Assembly: GCA_902526005.1 (NCBI GenBank) | Contig: CABZIW010000001.1 | Coordinates: 220,988 to 284,987 of the forward strand | Reading direction: 5' to 3' | Origin: an uncultured Pelagibacteraceae bacterium | Lineage (GTDB): Bacteria; Pseudomonadota; Alphaproteobacteria; Pelagibacterales; AG-422-B15 | DNA length: 64,000 nt | Shown: piece after piece, positions 48,233 to 56,214 of the stretch | Numbering within the stretch: position 1 is the first letter of the stretch | How the letters are laid out: the number at the start of each line of letters is the position of its first letter | Notes under the pieces: model-generated | What the model was told of the DNA's origin: nothing | The model's database searches: none | What the model saw: the letters and a program-made list of their open reading frames with translations, nothing else | Position numbers and translations under genes: made by a program

Positions 48233-48399
48233 AAAAACTAGTGAGAAATATTATCTTTTTATTTTCTAATGGCAACAGTGTGGCGACAGTAAATTGTTTA
48301 ATTTGTTACTGAATGTTCTATTATGAGTCTTGTGAGAAAGTTTTTTATATTTCTAATCCTTATTATTTTTTATTCTTAAGCTCTGCTCATTAAATATAT

Positions 48400-48840
48400 T
48401 TAGCTATTCTTTTTTTTAAACTCAATTACATGATCTAATAATAGTTTGGCATCTTCATGCCCGTCAATAACTGCTGACTCGAGGTAAGGAATTACATCAT
48501 CGTGACTATATATAGTAAAAGGGTCTGCGGCAAAATCAGGGGGAATTACATTAGTTACACATATTCTTGCAAATGCAAATTTTGCCTCGGTTAAACCTTG
48601 ATCTGCAGCTGATTTAAACATTTTGGCAGCTGCGCCTAAATTATCAACGCGTTCCACGTTGCTAAAAAGTCTATCATCGGGATATTCAGGTTCATCGCCA
48701 GCTCTTTCTTGGTATATTATGCCTATATAAAACTGTGCATCGGCATCTCCATCCTCAGCGATTGGAAGAAGTATTTCAAATGCCTTGTCGTGATCACCTC
48801 TCTTTAATAGTTCAAAAGCTTCTTCAATTTTTTCTGACAT
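48400..48840 (-). CDS. Sel1-like TPR repeat protein
   Basis: This 146-residue soluble acidic protein is built of helical repeats: AFELLKRGDHDKAFEILLPIAEDGDADAQFYIG, then AAAKMFKSAADQGLTEAKFAFARI and YLESAVIDGHEDAKLLLDHV, as in Sel1-like proteins. Such repeats act as interaction scaffolds, and no partner is indicated. The gene stands alone: 72 bp separate it from phhB, and a 167-bp non-coding gap follows on its 3' side. Confidence 0.82.
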   Translation of the reverse strand: MSEKIEEAFELLKRGDHDKAFEILLPIAEDGDADAQFYIGIIYQERAGDEPEYPDDRLFSNVERVDNLGAAAKMFKSAADQGLTEAKFAFARICVTNVIPPDFAADPFTIYSHDDVIPYLESAVIDGHEDAKLLLDHVIEFKKKNS

Positions 48841-48912
48841 AATTAACTAAAATAACATTCTTTAATTTTTAAATGATATATTTTAAAATCCACTAAACCA
48901 AAACCTAATTAT

Positions 48913-49203
48913 TTAATTACTTTTTTTTCTGTTCATTTCCCTAGCCATATCCAAGTCTAAACTTGTTACTCCACCAGCATCATGAGTTGATAAAGTAACT
49001 TCGACAGTACTGTAGACATTAAACCATTCTGGATGATGGTCTTTTTTTTCTGCATAAATAGCAATCGATGTCATCCAGCCAAAAGCTTCTTGAAAATTAT
49101 CGAATTTAAATGTTTTAGTAATAGCACTTCGACCTTTTACCATCTTCCATCCAGACAATCTTTTTAATTTTTTAGTAAGTTCGGTCTTGGAAATTTTTTT
49201 CAT
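48913..49203 (-). CDS. Pterin-4a-carbinolamine dehydratase
   Basis: This 96-residue protein has the catalytic signature KDHHPEWFNVYSTVEVTLSTHDAGGVTSLD of the PhhB/DCoH family, which dehydrates 4a-hydroxytetrahydrobiopterin to recycle the cofactor of aromatic hydroxylases or assists molybdopterin-related pathways. No phenylalanine hydroxylase gene is seen nearby. Its ATG overlaps the aldo/keto reductase stop by 1 bp (TAATG), so it is co-translated with that gene. Confidence 0.93.
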   Translation of the reverse strand: MKKISKTELTKKLKRLSGWKMVKGRSAITKTFKFDNFQEAFGWMTSIAIYAEKKDHHPEWFNVYSTVEVTLSTHDAGGVTSLDLDMAREMNRKKSN

Positions 49204-50258
49204 TATGGTGCTGGATTTGGAATTTCTTTATGAATACTTCTTATCTCATTAATAATTTCTTTTGTTATATCAAGGTCAACACTGTCTATACATGTTTTTA
49301 ACTGTTCCATTGTAGTCGCCCCAATAATTGTAGACGTAACAAAGGGTTGAATGTTACAAAATTGAATAGCCAATTGAGCGGGATCAATTTCGTATTTTTT
49401 TGCAAGATTTACATACATTTCAATTGCCTGCTGTGTCTTATCTCCTTTATATCTCATCATCAAAGGACCGTCGCCAAACAGTGCCAGTCTTGAACCTTGA
49501 GGCATCTGTCCACCTAAATATTTCCCAGTTAATGTTCCTTGTGCTAAAGGTGAGTAAGCAAGCAAACCGACTTGTTCATGCATCGCCACTTCTGATAAAC
49601 CAATTTCAAAACCTCTGTTGACTAAATTATAGGCATTTTGAATTGAAGCCACGCGTGGTAGTGATTTGGTTTCAGCAAGCTCTAAATATTTCATCGTTCC
49701 CCACGGTGTTTCGTTAGATAAGCCAATCTGCCTGACTTTGCCTTGTTTAACTAATTCACCAAGAGCCTCAAGAGTTTCCTCTAATGGAATTGAGTCAGAT
49801 GTGTCCATATGTTTGTACTCAAGTCGTCCAGAAAATGCACCAAACGGTCTATCAGGCCAATGAACTTGGTAGAGATCAATATAATCTGTTTGAAGTCTTT
49901 TGAGACTTTGCTCAACTGCATAGAAAACATGTTCTTTGGACAAACGAGGTATTTCCTCATTTTCTCTAAGCCATGACATTCCAGAACGACCAGCAACTTT
50001 AGTTGCTAGAACAACCTTATCTCTGTTACCTCTCGCTTTGAACCAAGTGCCGATATATTTTTCTGTTAAACCCTGAGTTTCAGCTTTTGTGGGAACAGCA
50101 TATATTTCAGCAGTATCAATAAAATTAACTTCGTGGTCTAAGGAGTAATCCAACTGATCGTGAGCATCAGCTTCAGTATTCTGTTCTCCCCAAGTCATAG
50201 TGCCTAAGCATATTAAGCTTACATCAATATCTGATCTGCCTAGTTTTCTGTATTCCAT
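49203..50258 (-). CDS. Aldo/keto reductase, Tas-like
   Basis: This 351-residue TIM-barrel NADP(H)-dependent reductase has the catalytic Asp/Tyr in NFIDTAEIYAVPTKAETQG, the Lys in VVLATKVAG, and QVHWPDRPFGAF with the active-site His. The family pattern ISLICLGTMTWGEQN...EADAHDQLDYSLDHEVN is typical of E. coli Tas-like proteins. The substrate is unknown. It sits in a tight run SDR-SDR-AKR-phhB with 1-2 bp gaps or overlaps, which suggests a small redox pathway. Confidence 0.93.
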   Translation of the reverse strand: MEYRKLGRSDIDVSLICLGTMTWGEQNTEADAHDQLDYSLDHEVNFIDTAEIYAVPTKAETQGLTEKYIGTWFKARGNRDKVVLATKVAGRSGMSWLRENEEIPRLSKEHVFYAVEQSLKRLQTDYIDLYQVHWPDRPFGAFSGRLEYKHMDTSDSIPLEETLEALGELVKQGKVRQIGLSNETPWGTMKYLELAETKSLPRVASIQNAYNLVNRGFEIGLSEVAMHEQVGLLAYSPLAQGTLTGKYLGGQMPQGSRLALFGDGPLMMRYKGDKTQQAIEMYVNLAKKYEIDPAQLAIQFCNIQPFVTSTIIGATTMEQLKTCIDSVDLDITKEIINEIRSIHKEIPNPAP

Positions 50259-51268
50259 TACTTTGTAATCAGTCCAAGTTCTTCAAATTGTTTTACAGTT
50301 TGGATGATTGCCTCATCTGCACTTTCGAAATTAAATTTTAAAATATTTTTAGCATTTTCGGAATTAGTAAATTTTGTTTTACCAACAAAGCCCGATATTG
50401 CCCCAGCTTCTTTGCTAAATAAACCGAGAACTTTCATTAAAATATTTGGAGCCTCAATTGAAGGGGCTTTTTTATAACCATGTTTTCTTAAAAGCTTATT
50501 CATATCGGATAGCCACATGCATTTTTCTGCTAGTATGAATCTTTTTCCACTTGCATCTGGATGTATCATTGCTTCAACATGTGCTCTTGCTGTATCTTTC
50601 ACAGTAACCCATCCAAAATGAACTTTTGGAACAACAGGGTAAGAGCCGTCCAACATTCTTTGAATAAATACATTTGAAGTTCCAACATCATCAGATAATG
50701 ATGGACCTATGACTAAAGTAGGGTTTATTGCAACAGCTTCTATTTTTTCATTGTCATCAAGACTGTCCAGGTAAGACCACATCTCTTTTTCAGCAATTGC
50801 CTTACTCTTATTGTACGCACCAATATTCTGACTTGGATCAGTCCAGTGGCTCTCATCATATATTTTTTCTTCGTTTCCGTAGCCCACAGCTGAAAATGAT
50901 GAAGTCATGACAAATCTTTGAATCTTGTTTTTTATTGAACTTTTAAGTGCCCTTAAAAGACCTTCCTTGGCAGGCTGAATGATCTCATTTTCATCATCAG
51001 GAGCTTTGTCTATTAGCGGAGATGCAACGTGTAATACATATGTACAGCCAGCAACCGCCTCATCCCATCCTTCATCTTTTAGCAGGTCTAATTTACAAAA
51101 CTCTAAATTATTTTTTGCATCAATTTCTTTAGCTATCGCTTGTCTTACCTCTGCTTCACGATTTTCAGATCTCAATGATGTTTTTACGGAGTAACCTTTT
51201 TTTAGTAATTCAGCTATGCAATGCTGCGCTATGTAACCTGAACCTCCGGTAACTAGAACTTTCTCCAT
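50258..51268 (-). CDS. Extended SDR, dihydroflavonol-reductase-like (copy A)
   Basis: This 336-residue extended short-chain dehydrogenase has the cofactor motif VTGGSGYIAQHCIAELLKKGY, HVASPLIDKAPDDENE, the catalytic Ser in VMTSSFSAVGYG and YNKSKAIAEK. It resembles plant dihydroflavonol/cinnamoyl-CoA reductase homologues in bacteria, which reduce aldehydes or ketones. It is clearly paralogous to the next gene (shared start MEKVLVTG, shared CKLDLL and DDEN/KDENE segments). Its stop overlaps the AKR start by 1 bp. The substrate is not inferable. Confidence 0.9.
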   Translation of the reverse strand: MEKVLVTGGSGYIAQHCIAELLKKGYSVKTSLRSENREAEVRQAIAKEIDAKNNLEFCKLDLLKDEGWDEAVAGCTYVLHVASPLIDKAPDDENEIIQPAKEGLLRALKSSIKNKIQRFVMTSSFSAVGYGNEEKIYDESHWTDPSQNIGAYNKSKAIAEKEMWSYLDSLDDNEKIEAVAINPTLVIGPSLSDDVGTSNVFIQRMLDGSYPVVPKVHFGWVTVKDTARAHVEAMIHPDASGKRFILAEKCMWLSDMNKLLRKHGYKKAPSIEAPNILMKVLGLFSKEAGAISGFVGKTKFTNSENAKNILKFNFESADEAIIQTVKQFEELGLITK

Positions 51269-51270
51269 AA

Positions 51271-52284
51271 TTAGGCTTTATTCTTAATTGACTCAATGGA
51301 TTTTGCATGTTCAATAAAGGCTTGTTCCCATGGCATAGGTTCCCAGTTAAGTACCTTAACAGTTTGAGAGTTATCGCACGGTACATACTTATCCAGCATT
51401 GGTACTAAGCTTTTTGTCTTGTTATCAAACAAGCCAATCAATTTGAGCATGAATGAAGGTGCCTTCTTCAGTTTGATTTTTTCATATCCAGCTGCACTTA
51501 AGACTTCTGCAACTTCATACATCCAGGTAGGCTTAGAATGTGCAGCAATAAATCTTTTTCCATCAGCATCGGGTGTGGTCATAGCTTTTAAATGAAGAAT
51601 GGCTACATCTCTCACATCAATGAATGGGAATGACAAAGCGGGTATCATTGGAAACTTTCCAGAAATAAGTTGTGAAACTATTTGAGTTGAAGCGCCACCT
51701 AAGTCATTTCCAAGTTGAGGACCCATTACGCCGCCAGGATTAATAACTGTCAACTCCATTTTATTGTTACTGTCTTGATTATTGTAAAAATCCCAAGCAG
51801 CTTTTTCTGCAATTGTTTTACTTTTTTGATAAGGAGTAACATACTTACTATTAATATCCGTCCAAGTTGTATGATCGCTTGTTCCAGACATCATATGTGA
51901 GTTAACAGCGGCAACAGAAGAAGTGAGAACAACTCTTTTTATACCAGCTTTTTTTGCTGCATTGAGTGCTCTAAGAGTTCCTTCCTTTGCAGGCTTGATC
52001 AGTTCATTTTCATCTTTTGGATCTTCTATTACAAATGGAGAAGCAACATGCATTAAATAATCACAATCCCACATTGCATCTTCCCAACCGTCATCTTCAA
52101 GTAGATCAAGTTTGCAAAATTCTAATTTAGTGTCATCTGTTTCAGTCTTTACTGCGTCTCTTACTTCTTGTTCTCTATTCATTGACCGTAGCGATCCCTT
52201 TACTGAATAGCCATTTTTAAGAAGTTCAATTATGCAGTGTTCAGCTATAAATCCTGAAGCGCCTGTGACTAAAACCTTTTCCAT
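51271..52284 (-). CDS. Extended SDR, dihydroflavonol-reductase-like (copy B)
   Basis: This 337-residue paralogue of copy A has MEKVLVTGASGFIAEHCIIELLKNGYSVKGSLRSMNREQEVRDAV, then HVASPFVIEDPKDENEL, VLTSSVAAVNSH and the catalytic YQKSK. It is the first gene of the four-gene minus-strand unit and has a good Shine-Dalgarno (AGGAGA, 6 bp before ATG). It diverges from the Bax-inhibitor gene across 121 bp of AT-rich sequence. The tandem copies look old, since they have diverged substantially. Confidence 0.9.
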   Translation of the reverse strand: MEKVLVTGASGFIAEHCIIELLKNGYSVKGSLRSMNREQEVRDAVKTETDDTKLEFCKLDLLEDDGWEDAMWDCDYLMHVASPFVIEDPKDENELIKPAKEGTLRALNAAKKAGIKRVVLTSSVAAVNSHMMSGTSDHTTWTDINSKYVTPYQKSKTIAEKAAWDFYNNQDSNNKMELTVINPGGVMGPQLGNDLGGASTQIVSQLISGKFPMIPALSFPFIDVRDVAILHLKAMTTPDADGKRFIAAHSKPTWMYEVAEVLSAAGYEKIKLKKAPSFMLKLIGLFDNKTKSLVPMLDKYVPCDNSQTVKVLNWEPMPWEQAFIEHAKSIESIKNKA

Positions 52285-52405
52285 TTATTTCTCCTATCTT
52301 ATTGAAATTACTTAATAAAATCTTAAAAATTAATAACTTGTATTGATCCTATTTATAATTATGTATTAAAATACAGTTAATAAATAATACAAGAGGTTTT
52401 TCTAT

Positions 52406-53140
52406 ATGGAATATCAAACTAGAGCTCAATCATCACCTGCAATAGATGCTGGCTTAAGACAATACATGCTGAGTGTTTACAATTACATGGCATCAGGTTT
52501 AGCTTTAACAGGATTAGTTGCATATATGCTATTTCAGGCAACAGCTGTAATGGGTCCAACAGGAGAAATTGTTGGTCTGACTAACTTAGGTGTTACACTT
52601 TATACTGGTCCAATGATGTGGGTAGTTGCATTAGCACCTCTTGGCATTGTTATGTATATGAGTTTTGGAATTCAAGGAATGTCTGCGTCGCGAGCACAGA
52701 CAATGTTTTGGGTATTTGCATTTTTAATGGGTTTGTCCCTCTCTACAATTTTTCTAACTTATACAGGCGCGAGTATCGCGCGAGTATTCTTTATAACTGC
52801 AAGTACATTTGGCGCAATGAGCATATATGGTTATACAACAAAAAGAGATCTAACAAATTTTGGATCGTTTTTATTCATGGGACTGATCGGAATTATAATC
52901 GCATCAATTGTAAATATATTCATGCAATCACCCGCATTATATTATGGTATATCTATTCTAGGTGTTTTAATTTTTGTCGGTTTGACAGCTTACGATACGC
53001 AAAAGATTAAAAATATGTACATGGCATATGATAGTGGAGAAGTTGCTGCTAAAAAAGCTATCATGGGCGCATTAACACTTTATCTTGATTTTATAAATCT
53101 ATTTATAATGTTACTGAGACTTTTTGGTCAAAGAAGATAA
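52406..53140 (+). CDS. Bax inhibitor-1/YccA family membrane protein
   Basis: This 244-residue polytopic inner-membrane protein has about seven hydrophobic segments. It contains DAGLRQYMLSVYNYMASGLALTGLVAYM at the start and the BI-1 C-terminal signature VGLTAYDTQKIKNMYMAYD, followed by LYLDFINLFIMLLRLFGQRR. E. coli YccA modulates FtsH; other BI-1 proteins are calcium leak channels. A Shine-Dalgarno-like AGAGG lies 9 bp before the ATG. It ends 2 bp from the convergent DUF2794 gene. Confidence 0.95.
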   Translation: MEYQTRAQSSPAIDAGLRQYMLSVYNYMASGLALTGLVAYMLFQATAVMGPTGEIVGLTNLGVTLYTGPMMWVVALAPLGIVMYMSFGIQGMSASRAQTMFWVFAFLMGLSLSTIFLTYTGASIARVFFITASTFGAMSIYGYTTKRDLTNFGSFLFMGLIGIIIASIVNIFMQSPALYYGISILGVLIFVGLTAYDTQKIKNMYMAYDSGEVAAKKAIMGALTLYLDFINLFIMLLRLFGQRR

Positions 53141-53142
53141 AA

Positions 53143-53496
53143 TCAGGCTATACGTTTTACAGAAACTTTAAGATATTTTGTAATATCTGATAGATATTCA
53201 CTTTCCTTGATTTTTTTATTATTAAAATCGATTAATGTGAATGCTACATGTTTTCCTTTATTTTTATTTTTAATTATTCTTAAAAAAGCATTCTCGAAAG
53301 TGCTGCGATAAATTGAAAAAACTGCATTGTATTCTCCATGATCTATTGCATAGTCTTTCCAATGTCCTTGACTGACTTTTTGAGCGTAAACAGTAAGTAT
53401 GAGATTAAGTTCAGTTTTATGAAAGCTAGTAAACTTTTTTTTTGATCGATTAGAGCCCTTAAAGGATAAATCAGGACTAATGTAGTGTATTGTCAT
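53143..53496 (-). CDS. DUF2794 protein
   Basis: This 117-residue soluble protein has the DUF2794 pattern FHKTELNLILTVYAQKVSQGHWKDYAIDHGEYNAVFSIYRS...LRIIKNK. The family is common in Alphaproteobacteria and has no known function. The usual C-terminal extension (YLSDITKYLKVSVKRI) is present. It lies between the BI-1 gene and htpG, and its upstream region is shared with the htpG promoter. Confidence 0.85.
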   Translation of the reverse strand: MTIHYISPDLSFKGSNRSKKKFTSFHKTELNLILTVYAQKVSQGHWKDYAIDHGEYNAVFSIYRSTFENAFLRIIKNKNKGKHVAFTLIDFNNKKIKESEYLSDITKYLKVSVKRIA

Positions 53497-53577
53497 TGTT
53501 ATCTCATGTTACCTTGAAAAATGTTAGAAAAACAACGAAAATAGGGAAAAATTTCGCGATAACATCATCTAAATCGC

Positions 53578-53607
53578 CTTGAATTTCGATGAATAATTCC
53601 AATATAG
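53578..53607 (+). promoter_or_regulatory. Candidate heat-shock (sigma-32-like) promoter of htpG
   Basis: CTTGAA (53578-53583), a 15-base spacer and CCAATATAG (53599-53607) resemble the sigma-32 consensus CTTGAAA/CCCCATNT. The start codon at 53626 would give a short leader. htpG is a classic member of this regulon. Based on visual match only. Confidence 0.4.
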
Positions 53608-53625
53608 TTTCTGAGAATAAAAATT

Positions 53626-55509
53626 ATGCCTAAATCAGAAAAATTAGAGTTTCAAACAGAGGTCAGTCAATTACTCAAATTGATGATAAATTCTGTTTAT
53701 TCAGAAAAAGAAGTATTTGTAAGAGAGCTTGTATCAAATGCTTCTGATGCATGTGATAAGTTAAGATACCTTTCAAATACTAAAGAAAAACTCATAAAGG
53801 ATGATCCTAGTTTCAAAATTCAGATCACTATTAATAAAAAAAATAATCTAATCACAATTTCCGATAACGGAATTGGAATGAATAAAAAGGATCTTGTTTC
53901 TAACCTAGGAACAATTGCACGCTCTGGCACTGCGCATTTTTTAAAAGAACTGTCTGAGTCTAAAACAAAAGACCTTTCACTCATTGGTCAATTTGGTGTC
54001 GGCTTTTACTCCGCTTTTATGGTTGCTTCACAAACCAAAGTTACTACACGCAAAGCTGGGGAAAATAAACTTTGGATCTGGACGTCTGATGGAGAAAGCA
54101 GCTTTACCATTGAGGAGAGTGAAGACTCAAATCTTCTAGAATCGAATAGAGGAACCTCAATAGAACTTACCTTAACGAAGGAGTCTAAAGAGTATTTAGA
54201 CAAAGATAGAATTGAAAATATAATTAAAAGATATTCAGATCATATAAGTATTCCAATTTATGTGAGCGATGGCTCTGAAAAAAAAGATGAAAAAATTGAT
54301 TCTGTTAATTCTGCATCAGCTATTTGGACGCGACCTAAAAATAAAATTACTGATGAACAATATAAAGAATTTTATAATCATGCAGGACAGATGTTTGATG
54401 ATCCTTGGATGACATCTCATTATAAGGCTGAAGGAAAAATTGAATATACAGTATTAAATTTTATTCCATCAACCAAACCTTTTGATCTTTATGATCCTGC
54501 AAGAGAAAACAGGCTAAAACTTTATGTTAAAAGAGTGTTTATCACAGACAATTGTCCAGAGCTTATTCCTCCTTATCTTCGTTTTCTAAGAGGTATCATT
54601 GACTCGGAAGACCTTCCATTAAACATAAGTCGCGAAATGCTTCAAAATAATCCAGTCGTTACAAAAATAAGATCATCTCTAGTTAAAAGAACAATTTCTG
54701 ATCTCAAAAAAAAGATTGATAAAGACAGGGAGTCATATGAAAAATTCTGGGAAAATTTTGGTCCAGTTCTAAAAGAGGGAATTTATGAAGACTTTGAGAG
54801 AAAAGACTCAATTCTAGAAATATCATTATTTAAGAATTCAAAATCAAAAAAACTCATCACATTAAATGAATACATAGAGTCAATGGATAAAAAACAAAAG
54901 GATATTTACTTTATGACCGGTGATAGTTATGAAAACATAATCAATAATCCGAGTTTAGAGGGCTATAAGTCAAGAGATATTAATGTGCTTATATTGGATG
55001 ACCCTGTAGACAGCTTTTGGACTTCGTCAACCCCATCATATCAAGAGAAGAGTTTTAAATCTGTTACAAGGGGAATGGATGACCTAAATAAAATTGATGG
55101 AGAAAAGAAAGATGATAAAAATGAAAAATCTGTTGAACCGCTTATTAATCTACTTAAAGAAAAATTAAAAGAAAAAGTTAAGGACGTTAGAGTCTCCTCA
55201 AGACTTACGGATAGTCCTGTATGTCTTGTAAGCGACGAAGGGGCAATGGACCCTCAGCTAGAAAAAATACTTCAGCAGCACAATCAGCTCAATCAGGGTC
55301 TTTCTCTGAAAGTTATGGAAATTAATCCGCAACATAAACTTATCAAAAAATTAGCTAAAATGAGTAAAGATAAAGCATCAATTAGTGAGGTAGAAAATAT
55401 TTCAATTTTACTATACGAACAATCTAAGATTCTTGATGGTGAAAAACCATCTGATCCTGTTGAATTTTCAAAAAAACTCATCGAAACTATTACTACATCG
55501 ATAAATTAA
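53626..55509 (+). CDS. htpG: Molecular chaperone HtpG (Hsp90)
   Basis: HtpG is a cytoplasmic ATP-dependent chaperone dimer. Its N-terminal GHKL ATPase domain shows KEVFVRELVSNASDACDKLRY, TISDNGIGMNKKDL, GTIARSGT and GQFGVGFYSAFMV. The middle domain has RVFITDNCPELIPPYLRFLRGIIDSEDLPLNISREMLQ with the conserved Arg. A charged linker and the dimerisation domain follow. The 627 residues are normal. A sigma-32-like promoter may precede it. Confidence 0.98.
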   Translation: MPKSEKLEFQTEVSQLLKLMINSVYSEKEVFVRELVSNASDACDKLRYLSNTKEKLIKDDPSFKIQITINKKNNLITISDNGIGMNKKDLVSNLGTIARSGTAHFLKELSESKTKDLSLIGQFGVGFYSAFMVASQTKVTTRKAGENKLWIWTSDGESSFTIEESEDSNLLESNRGTSIELTLTKESKEYLDKDRIENIIKRYSDHISIPIYVSDGSEKKDEKIDSVNSASAIWTRPKNKITDEQYKEFYNHAGQMFDDPWMTSHYKAEGKIEYTVLNFIPSTKPFDLYDPARENRLKLYVKRVFITDNCPELIPPYLRFLRGIIDSEDLPLNISREMLQNNPVVTKIRSSLVKRTISDLKKKIDKDRESYEKFWENFGPVLKEGIYEDFERKDSILEISLFKNSKSKKLITLNEYIESMDKKQKDIYFMTGDSYENIINNPSLEGYKSRDINVLILDDPVDSFWTSSTPSYQEKSFKSVTRGMDDLNKIDGEKKDDKNEKSVEPLINLLKEKLKEKVKDVRVSSRLTDSPVCLVSDEGAMDPQLEKILQQHNQLNQGLSLKVMEINPQHKLIKKLAKMSKDKASISEVENISILLYEQSKILDGEKPSDPVEFSKKLIETITTSIN

Positions 55510-55578
55510 TTCTAAAATTAAGACTCCAATACTATAAAATACTGGTTATAATCCTAACAAAATTTTGTGAGGTATATA

Positions 55579-56205
55579 ATGAAAACACTTATTAAGACTA
55601 TTGCAACTGGACTGCTTGCTACTTTTATTACTTTTAGCGCAAGTTCTGCTGAATTAAATGAAGTTGAAATTTATGAAGGTACGATCAAGGGCGCATACAG
55701 TGTTACAAATTTACCTCTTCTTCCGGGAAACTGGAAAGTTGATGATTTAGAAAAGTCTGGAAGCATAAATTCTGGAAATTTTTATGTTTATGTAACTATG
55801 ATTCCAGCAGGAGCTGACGACGCAACGCGAAGATATAATGATATAATTTTTTACGCGATACTGGGGTCTAAGTCTGAAGAAACCAGTTATAGAAAAACTT
55901 TCTACGGCTGTGAGGGTGGTTTTTACTCTTTAGAAGGTTCAATTATTAAAATTGATTCTCGCGGTTCAGGAAATTTCGAAGAATATTGCAATGCACATCA
56001 AACTGAATTTCAATCATTTAATTATTTCTTCACAGATTGTTCTGATGTTTGTGTCGAGGTTGGTATTAATTTAGATACTAATAATTATAAAAATGACCGT
56101 AAAAGCTTTGAGGAAATCACTGAATTACTCTCAGAAAATGTAAGAAAAATCGTAAGGTCTGGTAACGGATCTCTTGATTTTCTTAATGATTACAGAATAA
56201 ATTAA
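55579..56205 (+). CDS. Unrecognised exported protein with cysteine pairs
   Basis: This 208-residue protein has a signal peptide (MKTLIKTIATGLLATFITFS, cleavage near ASSA-E). The mature part is predicted mainly beta, with cysteines at YGCEGG, EYCNAH and DCSDVCVEV that could form disulfides. No family is recognised. The start was set at the ATG at 55579, because the GTGAGG just upstream is a Shine-Dalgarno sequence rather than coding. It follows htpG by 69 bp on the same strand and converges on acnA. Confidence 0.72.
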   Translation: MKTLIKTIATGLLATFITFSASSAELNEVEIYEGTIKGAYSVTNLPLLPGNWKVDDLEKSGSINSGNFYVYVTMIPAGADDATRRYNDIIFYAILGSKSEETSYRKTFYGCEGGFYSLEGSIIKIDSRGSGNFEEYCNAHQTEFQSFNYFFTDCSDVCVEVGINLDTNNYKNDRKSFEEITELLSENVRKIVRSGNGSLDFLNDYRIN

Positions 56206-56214
56206 TATTAGCTA

